Part shown: one piece after another, positions 47,208 to 56,621 of the stretch
How positions within the stretch are numbered: position 1 is the first letter of the stretch
Layout of the letters: every line of letters begins with the position of its first letter
DNA from: Micrococcaceae bacterium Sec5.8
GTDB taxonomy: Bacteria; Actinomycetota; Actinomycetes; Actinomycetales; Micrococcaceae
Reading direction: 5' to 3'
DNA: 64,000 nucleotides
Assembly (NCBI GenBank): GCA_039636775.1
Contig: CP143429.1
Coordinates: 2,108,001-2,172,000 of the forward strand
Notes under the pieces: model-generated
The model's database searches: none
What the model was told of the DNA's origin: nothing
Seen by the model: the letters and a program-made list of their open reading frames with translations, nothing else
Program-made: the position numbers and the translations under genes

Positions 47208-50200
47208 ATGTTTGGCTGGATAACCCGATTCAGTTTGCAGTTCCGCATCCTGGTTCTTGCCCTCGCTGCCGGGCTAATGACCTTTGGCGTCATTAACGTC
47301 CCGCACATCAGCGTGGACACGATGCCCGAGTTCGCGCCGGCGCACGTCGAGATCCAGACCGAGGCCTTGGGCCTCTCTGCTGTTGAGGTTGAACAGCTCA
47401 TTACTTCCCCAATGGAAGCGGACCTCCTCAATGGGGTCGCCTGGCTGGATGAGATCCGGTCTAAATCAGTTCCCGGGCTGTCCTCCATCGAACTCGTCTT
47501 CGAACCGGGCACGGATCTCTTGCGCGCCCGCCAGCTCGTGGCAGAACGTATGACCCAGGCCGTTGCCCTGCCTAACGTTTCGGCGCCGCCGCTGATCATG
47601 CAGCCGTTGTCGTCCACCAGCCGCGTGCTGATGGTCAGGATGAATTCGAAGCAGTTGTCCGGGATCGACATGTCGGTCCTCGCGCGGTGGAAAATCAAGC
47701 CGCGGCTGATCGGCATTCCGGGTGTTGCCAACGTGGCGATCTGGGGTCAGCGCGAGCAGCAGCTCCAGGTCGAAGTCACCCCGACCCAGCTTCGCGACAA
47801 GGGCGTCACCCTGGAGCAGGTCGTCAAATCCACTGGCAATGCCGTATGGGTCTCTCCGCTGAGCTTCCTTGAGGCGTCCACACCGGGCACCGGCGGTTTT
47901 GTGGAATCCCCCAGCCAGCGGTTGGGCATCCAGCATGTGCTTCCGATCCGCACCCCGGCCGATCTGGCCAAGGTCAGTGTGGAAGACACCAATCCTGCAA
48001 TGCTTCTGGGCGATATCGCCCAGGTCAAGGAAGACCATCAGCCCCTGATTGGCGACGCCGTCGTCGGCCAGGATGCAGGCCTTCTGCTGGTCATCGAGAA
48101 GTTCCCCGGCACCAGCGCAGTCCAGGTCACCGAGGATGTTGAGGCCGCCCTCAAGGACATGGCACCCGGTCTGTCCGGTATTCAGATGGATACCACCGTG
48201 TTCCGTCCCGCGACCTCTGTTCAGGACTCGCTCAATAGCCTTGGCCTGGCGCTTTTGATCAGCCTGCTGATTGCCGTGGCGCTGTTCTGGCTGCTGTTCC
48301 GCTCCTGGCGGGTAGCGGTGATCGCCCTCGTCGCCATCACGACCACCGTCACGGTGGCGGGCGTGGTGCTCTACGCCCAAAACGCCACGCTCAACATTGC
48401 GGTCCTGACCGGTCTCATGCTCGGTATGGCCGTGATAGTGGGTGACGTCGTGGAGGACATTCAGGCACAGCGACGCCGGCCCCTGGTCACAGAGGCCACG
48501 GAAACAGTCGCCACGCTGAGGTCGGACATCACCTACGTCGTCCGTGGTGTCCGCACCCCCCTGTTCCACGCTGCGCTCATCATGGTCATCGTCCTTGTCC
48601 CGACCCTGTTCGTGAGCGGGATCGGCGGCTCCTTCCTCCAGCCGCTGTTCTGGTCAATGGTGCTGGCCCTAGCGGCCGGCCTGATCGTCGGGCTCTCGGT
48701 CACTCCGGTGATGGCACAGATCCTGTTGCCCAAGGAGACGGTGCCGCGGAAGGAATCTGCTGCCGCGGATCGTGCCCGGCCCTACTACGACCGGGCACTG
48801 AGCGCAGCTCGTTCCCGCCGGCTGATCAGCCTGGTCGCTGTCGGTGTCATCGGGGTGCTTGGCCTTGCCGCCGGGGCCCAACTCGCCGCCAAACGGCCTG
48901 TCGTTCCGACGCTGCCGGACCGGAGCCTCCTGGTTCAGTGGGACTCCATGGCAGGGACGTCCAATGACGAGGTCCGCAGGGTGGCGTCCAGGGCCTCCGA
49001 TGAGCTTCGCGCCCTTCCGGGCGTGTCCGGAGTCGGCGGCCACATCGGGCGCGCCATCACCTCGGACCAGATCGTAGGCAACAGTTCCGCCGAGCTGTGG
49101 GTCTCCATCGCCCGGAACGCCGATTTCAGCGAGACGGAGCGCGCCGTCCGGGACGTAGTCCAGGGCTATCCCGGCATCGCCCACAACGTCCTGAACTACT
49201 CGCAGCAGTCGATCGGCGATATGCGCAGCACCCTGGAGCCCGGCTTCGCGGTGCGGGTATACGGTACCGAGCTTCCTGTCCTGCGCGAGAAGGCCGAAGA
49301 GGTGCGGAAGGCGCTGGAGAATATCAACGGGGTCCAGAACCCGAAGATCAACGCCACCACCAAGACGCCGATCGTGGAGGTCGAAGTCAACCTCGAGGCC
49401 GCGCAGAAGTTCGGTATCAAGCCCGGTGACGCGCGGCGCGCCGCCGCGACACTGATGCAAGGGATCGTCGTCGGCAACCTCTTCGAACAGCAAAAAGTAT
49501 TCGAGGTGGTCGTGCGCGGTGCCGTCGGCGTCAGGGATGATCTGACCAGTATCCGCGAACTGCTCCTGGACACCCCGAACGGTGGCCACGTGCAACTGGG
49601 CGACGTGGCGGAGGTCCGGATGGTCGCCAGCGAAGTCGTCATCATGCACGATGACACCTCACGGCGGATCGACATCGTAGCCGACGTCAGCGGGCGGCCG
49701 CTGGCCGACATCCAGCGCGACATCCAGGCGGCCATCAAACAAATCCAGTTCCCGCTTGAATACCACGCCGAGATCCCGGCCAAGTACAGCGAACTCCAGG
49801 CTGCCGACACGCTCGTGCTCTGGCTCGGGGCAGCCGCGCTGGTCGGCGTGTTCCTCCTGCTCCAGACAGCAGTGCGGAGCTGGAAGCTGGCAGCCGCCGT
49901 CTTCCTGGCACTGCCCGCGGCCCTCGCCGGAGCGGCGCTGGCAGCCTGGATCGGTGCAGCCTCTCTGTCCTGGATCACCATGACGGCATTCGCCGCAGTC
50001 CTCGCCATCGCCGCCCGCAACGCGGCCGTCTTGTCGGCCAGGGTGGACGAGCTCTGGCGGTCCGCGCCGCAGGCCTCCCACGCCACGATCGTTCTGCTGG
50101 CGGCCCGCGAGCGGGTATCACCGGTCCTCAAGACGGCCCTGATCACCTCGGTGGTCCTGATACCGCCCGCAGTATGGGGCGGCACCGTCGGGCAGGCAGT

Positions 50201-50384
50201 CATTGCCCCCATGCTGCTGATCATCGTCGGCGGCATCGTGACCACCACTCTCGTGGCACTCTTCGTGCTCCCCCTCCTGACTCTCTGGTTCGGTCCCCAG
50301 ACCGCCCCGGAAGAGTGGTCGGAAGTTTACGAATCGGAAGTACCCGTTCAGCCCGCTACGCAGGAAAAGGTGGAACTATCATGA
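47208..50384 (+). CDS. RND efflux permease, CusA/CzcA-like, first copy
   Basis: A 1058-aa transporter with the RND plan: a helix at the N-terminus, a large extracytoplasmic loop (about 35-330), five to six helices (about 345-540), a second large loop (about 560-860) and a final helix group. It matches the heavy-metal (HME) branch in its start (PHISVDTMPEFAPAHVEIQTEALGLS) and in RSKSVPGLSSIELVFEPGTD. The TM4 relay motif reads AVIVGDVVEDIQA where CzcA-type proteins have VDGA...VEN, so the key Asp and Glu are replaced by Gly and Gln. It may need its partner permease for proton coupling. The stop overlaps the next gene by four bases. Confidence 0.88.
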   Translation: MFGWITRFSLQFRILVLALAAGLMTFGVINVPHISVDTMPEFAPAHVEIQTEALGLSAVEVEQLITSPMEADLLNGVAWLDEIRSKSVPGLSSIELVFEPGTDLLRARQLVAERMTQAVALPNVSAPPLIMQPLSSTSRVLMVRMNSKQLSGIDMSVLARWKIKPRLIGIPGVANVAIWGQREQQLQVEVTPTQLRDKGVTLEQVVKSTGNAVWVSPLSFLEASTPGTGGFVESPSQRLGIQHVLPIRTPADLAKVSVEDTNPAMLLGDIAQVKEDHQPLIGDAVVGQDAGLLLVIEKFPGTSAVQVTEDVEAALKDMAPGLSGIQMDTTVFRPATSVQDSLNSLGLALLISLLIAVALFWLLFRSWRVAVIALVAITTTVTVAGVVLYAQNATLNIAVLTGLMLGMAVIVGDVVEDIQAQRRRPLVTEATETVATLRSDITYVVRGVRTPLFHAALIMVIVLVPTLFVSGIGGSFLQPLFWSMVLALAAGLIVGLSVTPVMAQILLPKETVPRKESAAADRARPYYDRALSAARSRRLISLVAVGVIGVLGLAAGAQLAAKRPVVPTLPDRSLLVQWDSMAGTSNDEVRRVASRASDELRALPGVSGVGGHIGRAITSDQIVGNSSAELWVSIARNADFSETERAVRDVVQGYPGIAHNVLNYSQQSIGDMRSTLEPGFAVRVYGTELPVLREKAEEVRKALENINGVQNPKINATTKTPIVEVEVNLEAAQKFGIKPGDARRAAATLMQGIVVGNLFEQQKVFEVVVRGAVGVRDDLTSIRELLLDTPNGGHVQLGDVAEVRMVASEVVIMHDDTSRRIDIVADVSGRPLADIQRDIQAAIKQIQFPLEYHAEIPAKYSELQAADTLVLWLGAAALVGVFLLLQTAVRSWKLAAAVFLALPAALAGAALAAWIGAASLSWITMTAFAAVLAIAARNAAVLSARVDELWRSAPQASHATIVLLAARERVSPVLKTALITSVVLIPPAVWGGTVGQAVIAPMLLIIVGGIVTTTLVALFVLPLLTLWFGPQTAPEEWSEVYESEVPVQPATQEKVELS

Positions 50385-50836
50385 CCAGCCAAAAGCCCCA
50401 ACGGCGTCTGCCCCTGGCGGCCGCTGTCTGTGCCGCCCTTCTCTTCACCCTCCCCGGCTGCGCCCAGACCGCAGCGGTGACCGCGCCCGTGAACGTCAAC
50501 GACCCCGCCAAGGTCGAGAAGAACGCAACGACGGGAATCGCGAAGCTCACCCTGACCGAGCGTGGGCTCGAGCGCCTGGAATTGAAAACCGACACGGTCA
50601 AGGCCGGGACGGGAACCGACGTCCTCCTGCCCTATGCGTCCTTGTTGTATGACGCCAACGGCAAGACCTGGGTCTACACCAACCCGGCCCCCCGGGTATA
50701 CCAGCGCCAGTCCGTCACCGTTTCGAAGGTGGAAGCCGGGCTCGTCACGGCCACTGCCGGTCCCCCGGCCGGAAGCACTGTTGTCACCGTAGGCGCGGCA
50801 GAATTGTTCGGCGCCGAGTTCGATACGGCGCACTGA
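50381..50836 (+). CDS. Small lipoprotein resembling the C-terminal domain of an RND membrane fusion protein
   Basis: A 151-aa protein with a signal peptide and lipobox LPGC (about residue 27). The rest looks like only the membrane-proximal end of CusB/HlyD-type adaptors: VLLPYASLLYDANGKTWVYTN, then TVSKVEAGLVTATAGPPAGSTVVTVGAAELFGAEF. The lipoyl and alpha-hairpin parts of full adaptors are absent. It is coupled to both permeases (four-base overlap upstream, one base gap downstream). It probably sits outside the membrane on the RND loops. The substrate and exact role are unknown. Confidence 0.78.
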   Translation: MTSQKPQRRLPLAAAVCAALLFTLPGCAQTAAVTAPVNVNDPAKVEKNATTGIAKLTLTERGLERLELKTDTVKAGTGTDVLLPYASLLYDANGKTWVYTNPAPRVYQRQSVTVSKVEAGLVTATAGPPAGSTVVTVGAAELFGAEFDTAH

Positions 50837-50837
50837 C

Positions 50838-53800
50838 ATGCGCCGGCTAATCGCAGCCAGTCTAAGGTTCAGATCGATCATCATCGCGATGGCTGCAGCG
50901 CTGATGATCGTGGGCGGTGCCCAGCTCAGCAGCGCCTCGGTGGACGTGTTCCCCGAGTTCGCCCCGCCAAAAGTCGAGGTCCAGACAGCCTGCCTGGGAC
51001 TCACCGCCTCTGAGGTCGAAGAGCTCGTGTCAGTACCCCTGGAAGAGGCGTTCAACGGCATCGACGGGCTGGACCACATGCGGTCCAAATCGGTTTCCCA
51101 GCTCTCGTCGATTGTGCTGGAATTCAAGAACGGCACGGATTTGCTGAACGCCAGGCAGCTGGTGTCCGAACGCATGGCAACGGTGATCCCGACGCTGCCC
51201 ACCTGGGCAGCTCCGCCGCTGATGCTGCAGCCGCTGTCCTCGACCAGCCGCGTTATGAAGATCGGGCTGTCCTCGGACACCCGCTCCCTCATTGAGATGT
51301 CCATGATTTCCTACTGGAATATCAGGGCCCATCTGCTGCGCGTGCCGGGGGTTGCCAACGTTGCCATCTGGGGCGAACGGCTCCAGATGCTTCAGGTGCA
51401 GGTGGACCCAGCCAAGCTGGCAGCCAACAATGTGACCCTCGAAGCCGTGATGAACTCCACGTCAGACGCTCTGGACTCGGGCTTGCTGAAGTACTCGCCC
51501 GGTTCCCTGATCGGTACCGGCGGCGCCCTCGAAACGCCTAGCCAGACCATGAGCATCCGGCACGTACAACCCATCACCTCGCCCGAAGAGCTCGCAAAGG
51601 TGGCGCTGGAGGAACGCGAAGGCCAGCCACCCCTGCGCCTCTCCGACGTCGCCACCGTCGTGGAGGACCACCAGCAACTCATTGGCGACGCCGTCATCAA
51701 TGGCGGCCCGGGACTCATGCTGATCGTGGAGAAGCTGCCCTGGGGCAACACCCTCGAAGTCACCCGTGGCGTTGAAGAAGCCCTGAAGCAGCTTGAACCC
51801 GGACTGACCGGGATCGCCGTGGACACGACCTTGTTCCGGCCGGCGACCTTCATCGAGGAATCCCTCGGAAACCTCAGCCTGGCCCTGCTCCTGGGATGCC
51901 TGCTCGTCATCCTCGTGCTGAGCGTGTTCCTCTTCCAGTGGCGGACGGCGCTGGTCAGCGTCATGGCGATTCCGTTGTCGCTGACGGCGGCCGCCCTCGT
52001 ACTGTATTGGACCGGCGGCACGGTTAACACGATGGTGCTGGCGGGGTTGGTGATTGCTGTCGGGGTGGTGGTGGACGATGCCATTATCGACGTGGAAAAC
52101 ATCGTCCGAAGACTGCGCCAGCACCGGGCCGGCGGCGGAACCGGAAGCACTGCCAGGGTTGTGGTTAATGCCTCGCTGGAGGTCCGCGGACCGATCATCT
52201 ATGCCACACTGATCATCGTCGCTGCCACGGTGCCGATCTTCTTCCTGGACGGGCTGACCGGAGCGTTCTTCCGGCCGCTGGCCACTTCCTACACCCTTGC
52301 GGTGATGGCGTCTATGCTCGTGGCCCTCACGGTCACCCCGGCCATGGCCTACATCTTCCTCCGGAACGCCAAGCTGGAGGACCGTGACCCTCCAGTGGTC
52401 CGGGTCCTCAAACGCTGGTACGACGCAGCGCTGCGCCCGATCGTCCGCCGCCCGCTCCCCGGCTACGCCGCCTTGGCAGCCCTCGGCCTCGTCGGCGTCG
52501 TTGCAGCCCCCCTGCTCGGCCAGTCGTTGTTGCCCTCGTTCAAGGAGCGGGACTTCCTCATGCACTGGGTCACGCAGCCGGGCACAGCCAATTCCGAGGA
52601 GGTCCGGGTCAGCCAGCTGGCCTGCAAGGAACTCATGACGATCCCCGGCGTGAACAACTGCGGCTCGCATATTGGCCAGGCCTTCGCAGCCGATGAAGTG
52701 GTGGGCGTGAACTTCGGTGAGAACTGGATCAGCGTTGACCCCGGCGTCGACTACGACGAGACTCTGGCAGCCATTCAGGGCGTGGTGGACGGCTATCCCG
52801 GAATCCACCGGGACGTCCAAACGTACCTGAAGGAACGTGTGCGCGAAGTCCTGACGGGCACGGGCTACGCCGTAGTCGTCCGCGTGTACGGCGATGACCT
52901 TCCCACCCTGCGCAAGCAGGCGGACAAGGTCAAGACCGTCCTTGGCGGGATCGAAGGCGCAGTCGGGGCAAAACTCGCCCTCCAGGTGGACGTCCCGCAA
53001 GTCAATGTGGAAGTCGACCTGGAGGCCGCCAACCGTTACGGGCTGAAGCCAGGCGATGTTCGCCGTGCCGCGGCCACGATGGTTGCCGGTGAAGAAGTCG
53101 GGGACATCTTCCGGGCCGGCAAGGCCTACGACGTCCAGGTGTGGAGTCCCCCGGAGCTCCGCAGTTCCGTCACAAGCATAGAGAACCTTGTGATCGACAC
53201 CCCGAGCGGACAGCGCATCCGACTGGCGGACGTCGCCGCGATCTCGGTGAAGCCGACGGCGAACGTGATTGAACGCTCCGAGGGATCCAGGCGGCTGGAC
53301 GTCAGTGCCAACGTGAAGGAAGGCGATCTGGCCAAGGTAGTGGAGAAGCTCCAGGCCGATCTCCAGTCGGTCGACGTTCCGGTCGGCTACAGCTACTCCA
53401 TCCTGGGCGAATACGCGGAACGGCAAGCCGCATCCCAGCGGTTGCTGCTGTTCTCGTTTGGCGCCCTGATCGTGGTCTACCTTCTGCTCCAGGCCGCCTT
53501 CCGGAGCTGGCGGCTGGCCACCCTCGCCATACTGACGCTTCCGGTAGCCCTGGTGGGCGGTGTGATCGCCGCCCATCTGAGCGGCGGGATCCTGTCCTTG
53601 GGGTCCTTGGTCGGCTTCCTGACGTTGATGGGGATCGCAGCACGCAACGGCATCCTCCTGATCAACCACTGCCAGCACCTTGAACAGTTCGAAGGTGTGC
53701 CCTTCGGCCCCGGGCTGGTGCTGCGCGGTGCTGCCGAGCGGCTGTCACCGATCCTGATGACCACCCTCGCAACTGCCCTGGCCCTGGTACCCCTGGTGGT

Positions 53801-53981
53801 CATGGGCAACATCCCCGGTCATGAGATCGAACACCCCATGGCGGTGGTGATCCTGGGCGGCCTTGTCACGTCGACACTGGTCAACCTGTTCATCGTCCCG
53901 TCGCTGTATCTGCGGTTCGCCAAACACCGCACGGCACGCAGGCGCGGGCACCGCGCGAACCGGCCGGCCACCGCCGGCTAG
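50838..53981 (+). CDS. RND efflux permease, CusA/CzcA-like, second copy
   Basis: A 1047-aa paralogue of the upstream permease with the same topology and parallel stretches throughout, such as VDVFPEFAPPKVEVQTACLG and RSKSVSQLSSIVLEFKNGTD. Its TM4 motif, VGVVVDDAIIDVEN, keeps the acidic relay residues. GIAARNGILLINH in the C-terminal half matches CusA-type proteins. The methionine-rich copper site of CusA cannot be placed here: the loop reads MHWVTQPGTANSEE. The substrate may therefore be another cation or an organic compound. It probably forms a mixed trimer or parallel pump with the first copy. Confidence 0.9.
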   Translation: MRRLIAASLRFRSIIIAMAAALMIVGGAQLSSASVDVFPEFAPPKVEVQTACLGLTASEVEELVSVPLEEAFNGIDGLDHMRSKSVSQLSSIVLEFKNGTDLLNARQLVSERMATVIPTLPTWAAPPLMLQPLSSTSRVMKIGLSSDTRSLIEMSMISYWNIRAHLLRVPGVANVAIWGERLQMLQVQVDPAKLAANNVTLEAVMNSTSDALDSGLLKYSPGSLIGTGGALETPSQTMSIRHVQPITSPEELAKVALEEREGQPPLRLSDVATVVEDHQQLIGDAVINGGPGLMLIVEKLPWGNTLEVTRGVEEALKQLEPGLTGIAVDTTLFRPATFIEESLGNLSLALLLGCLLVILVLSVFLFQWRTALVSVMAIPLSLTAAALVLYWTGGTVNTMVLAGLVIAVGVVVDDAIIDVENIVRRLRQHRAGGGTGSTARVVVNASLEVRGPIIYATLIIVAATVPIFFLDGLTGAFFRPLATSYTLAVMASMLVALTVTPAMAYIFLRNAKLEDRDPPVVRVLKRWYDAALRPIVRRPLPGYAALAALGLVGVVAAPLLGQSLLPSFKERDFLMHWVTQPGTANSEEVRVSQLACKELMTIPGVNNCGSHIGQAFAADEVVGVNFGENWISVDPGVDYDETLAAIQGVVDGYPGIHRDVQTYLKERVREVLTGTGYAVVVRVYGDDLPTLRKQADKVKTVLGGIEGAVGAKLALQVDVPQVNVEVDLEAANRYGLKPGDVRRAAATMVAGEEVGDIFRAGKAYDVQVWSPPELRSSVTSIENLVIDTPSGQRIRLADVAAISVKPTANVIERSEGSRRLDVSANVKEGDLAKVVEKLQADLQSVDVPVGYSYSILGEYAERQAASQRLLLFSFGALIVVYLLLQAAFRSWRLATLAILTLPVALVGGVIAAHLSGGILSLGSLVGFLTLMGIAARNGILLINHCQHLEQFEGVPFGPGLVLRGAAERLSPILMTTLATALALVPLVVMGNIPGHEIEHPMAVVILGGLVTSTLVNLFIVPSLYLRFAKHRTARRRGHRANRPATAG

Positions 53982-54015
53982 CCGCGGTAAGTATCCCCAA
54001 GGAAAGGTGCGTCTC

Positions 54016-54939
54016 ATGTTTCAACGACAAAGGCGGTTCGCTGCCTACGGTTCGGCGGCCCTGCTGGTGCTGGCGATGTTCACTGCGACGTCGGAGACGT
54101 CAGCGACGGCCGCCACCGCCGCGCGGCGGAGCCAGCAGCTCTGCGGTCCCGGATCCGCGATCAGGTTCGACCGGGACAGCTATCCGTCGTCACCGCGCAT
54201 TGACAACAAGTGGTTCCCGCTGACCCCCGGCATGCAGTACACGACGACGGGCACGGTGACGGACGCCGACGGCACGGTAGCCCACAAGGTGGTTCACACT
54301 GTCACCGGCCTGACCAAGGTGATCGACGGCGTCAAGACCCTGGTGATGTGGGACCGTGACTACTCCGGCGGCGTGCTCGCGGAGTCCGAACTGGCCTTCT
54401 TCGCCCAGTCGGACAAGGGCGATGTCTGGCTGTTCGGCGAATACCCGGAGGAGTACGAGAACGGGAAACTCGTCGGTGCGCCGAGTACGTTTATCAGCGG
54501 CATCGACAGGGCGCGGGCAGGAACCGCCATGCAGGCCCGACCGCATCGGAACACCCCCGCCTACGTGCAGGCCTACGCACCGAAGGTGGACTTCCTGGAC
54601 TGCGGGGACGTGCTGCACGACAATCTGCGGGTCTGCGTCCCGACGGGCTACTACACCGATGTGCTGGTGATCGACGAGTTCAACCCGCTGGATCCGCCCA
54701 GTGCGGGCCACCAGCGGAAGTACTACTCGGCCGGCACCGGGCTCGTGAAGGTCACAGCCTCCGGCGGCGACAGCCGGGAGTCCATGGACCTGGTCAAAAT
54801 CAAGAAGCTGAGCCGCCTGAAACTGGCGCATGTGAACGCCCAGGCGCTCGCGCTGGATAACAGGGGCTACACCGTGAGCAAGGACGTCTATGCCAAGACA
54901 CCGCGCGCCGTGGTGGACTTCCCACATACCGGCTCCTGA
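54016..54939 (+). CDS. Secreted protein of unknown family linked to the RND operon
   Basis: A 307-aa protein with a signal peptide of about 35-40 residues (RFAAYGSAALLVLAMFTATS) and no lipobox or membrane anchor. The mature part begins with RSQQLCGPGSAIRFDRDSYP and contains IDNKWFPLTPGMQYTTTGTV, and three cysteines, two of them in FLDCGDVLHDNLRVC. ATG 54016 has GGAAAGG eight bases upstream and lies 34 bases after the second permease, so it belongs to the same transcript. I do not recognise the family. A binding or folding role for the pump is inference only. Confidence 0.75.
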   Translation: MFQRQRRFAAYGSAALLVLAMFTATSETSATAATAARRSQQLCGPGSAIRFDRDSYPSSPRIDNKWFPLTPGMQYTTTGTVTDADGTVAHKVVHTVTGLTKVIDGVKTLVMWDRDYSGGVLAESELAFFAQSDKGDVWLFGEYPEEYENGKLVGAPSTFISGIDRARAGTAMQARPHRNTPAYVQAYAPKVDFLDCGDVLHDNLRVCVPTGYYTDVLVIDEFNPLDPPSAGHQRKYYSAGTGLVKVTASGGDSRESMDLVKIKKLSRLKLAHVNAQALALDNRGYTVSKDVYAKTPRAVVDFPHTGS

Positions 54940-54987
54940 CGGGTACGGGACACGCCCGACGCCGGCCCGCGGCTCCCGCCCACCCGC

Positions 54988-55026
54988 AGAAAAGCTCCGG
55001 TCAACCAGGCTGACCGGAGCTTTTCT
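54988..55026. terminator. Bidirectional terminator between the RND operon and glpK
   Basis: A perfect 16-bp stem (54988-55003 and 55011-55026) with a seven-base loop has A and T runs at its ends. It can stop transcription from both convergent units. Confidence 0.9.
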
Positions 55027-55055
55027 GTGGTGCGGCGGTTCGGACCGGGTGAAGG

Positions 55056-56570
55056 TTACTTCACGTCCTCGTCGACCCAGTCCATGGACTTGGTGACGGC
55101 CTTCTTCCAGAGACGCATCTGGCGTTCGCGCTCGGACTGTTCCATCTGCGGTTCCCACCGCTTGTCCTCGGACCAGTTGGCGGAACATTCGCCGAGGTCC
55201 TTCCAGAAGCCGACGGCGAGCCCGGCGGCGTAGGCGGCACCCAGGGAGGTGGTTTCCACGACCTTGGGCCGGATGACCGGGACACCCAGGATGTCTGCCT
55301 GGAACTGCATGAGTGCGTCGTTGGCGACCATGCCGCCGTCGACCTTCAGTTCCGTCAGCGGCACGCCGGAGTCCGCGTTGACGGCGTCGAGCACTTCGCG
55401 GGTCTGGAAGGCGGTAGCTTCCAGCGCCGCGCGGGCGATGTGGTTCTTGTTCACGAAGCGGGTCAGGCCGACAATCGCACCGCGGGCATCCGAACGCCAG
55501 TAGGGAGCGAAGAGTCCGGAGAACGCCGGAACGATGTACACGCCGCCGTTGTCCTTGACGGAGGCCGCCAGCGTCTCCACTTCCGGGGCGCTGCTGATCA
55601 TGCCAAGGTTGTCCCGCAGCCACTGCACCAGCGAACCGGTGACGGCGATGGAGCCTTCCAGGGCGTAGTGCGGCTTGGCGTCGCCGAGCTTGTAGCCCAC
55701 CGTGGTCAGCAGTCCGTTCTTGGAGTGGACAATTTCCTCACCGGTGTTGAAGATGAGGAAGCAGCCGGTGCCGTAGGTGTTCTTGGCCTCGCCGGCGCCG
55801 AACGCGGCCTGACCGAACGTGGCGGCCTGCTGGTCACCGAGGATGCCGGCGACCGGAACCTCGCGCAGCAGCTGGGACGTGTGGACCGTGCCATAGACCT
55901 CGGAAGAGGACTTGATGGCCGGCATCATCGACGCCGGGACACCGAAAGCGTCCAGGATCTCCTGGTCCCAGGAAAGGGTCTCGAGATCCATGAACAGGGT
56001 CCGTGAGGCGTTGGTGACGTCCGTGACGTGGACGCCACCGTCGGTCCCGCCGGTAAGGTTCCAGAGCACCCACGCGTCGGTGTTGCCGAAGACGAGGTCG
56101 CCGGCTTCGGCTTTCGCCCGCGCACCCTCGACGTTGTCCAGGATCCACTTGATCTTGGTGCCGGAGAAGTAGGTGGCCAGCGGCAGGCCCACCTTCTGCT
56201 TGAACCGGTCCGGTCCCCCGTCCCTGGCCAGTTCATCCACGATCGACTGGGTACGGGTGTCCTGCCAGACGATCGCGTTGTACACGGCTTTGCCGGTGGT
56301 CTTGTCCCAGACGACGGCGGTTTCGCGCTGGTTGGTGATACCGACGGCGGCAATGTCGTGGCGGGTCAGGTTCGCCTTGGAGAGGGCGGAGGCGATGACC
56401 TCACGGGTGTTGTTCCAGATCTCGGCGGGATCGTGCTCCACCCAGCCTGCCTGCGGGAAAATCTGCTCGTGTTCCATTTGTCCGGAGGAGACAATATTGC
56501 CGCTGTGGTCGAACACAATGGCGCGGGTGCTGGTGGTGCCCTGGTCAATGGCGATTACGTACTGGTTCAT
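55056..56570 (-). CDS. glpK: Glycerol kinase
   Basis: Glycerol kinase (504 aa) makes glycerol-3-phosphate from glycerol and ATP. FGGY motifs include [35 protein letters not shown] and the C-terminal [22 protein letters not shown] 56570 has AAGGA upstream. It follows glpF by 51 bases on the same strand, and the pair is followed by the terminator at 54988-55026. Confidence 0.97.
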   Translation of the reverse strand: MNQYVIAIDQGTTSTRAIVFDHSGNIVSSGQMEHEQIFPQAGWVEHDPAEIWNNTREVIASALSKANLTRHDIAAVGITNQRETAVVWDKTTGKAVYNAIVWQDTRTQSIVDELARDGGPDRFKQKVGLPLATYFSGTKIKWILDNVEGARAKAEAGDLVFGNTDAWVLWNLTGGTDGGVHVTDVTNASRTLFMDLETLSWDQEILDAFGVPASMMPAIKSSSEVYGTVHTSQLLREVPVAGILGDQQAATFGQAAFGAGEAKNTYGTGCFLIFNTGEEIVHSKNGLLTTVGYKLGDAKPHYALEGSIAVTGSLVQWLRDNLGMISSAPEVETLAASVKDNGGVYIVPAFSGLFAPYWRSDARGAIVGLTRFVNKNHIARAALEATAFQTREVLDAVNADSGVPLTELKVDGGMVANDALMQFQADILGVPVIRPKVVETTSLGAAYAAGLAVGFWKDLGECSANWSEDKRWEPQMEQSERERQMRLWKKAVTKSMDWVDEDVK

Positions 56571-56621
56571 GTTGACGTCCTTGTCTTGGGATTGGCAGGT
56601 AAATGAGTCAGCAGGGAGGGC

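Noticed and set aside
50838..53981. Naming the pump a copper or silver exporter (CusA)
   Set aside because: The CusA methionine site cannot be aligned with confidence, and no metal regulator or chaperone gene is adjacent.
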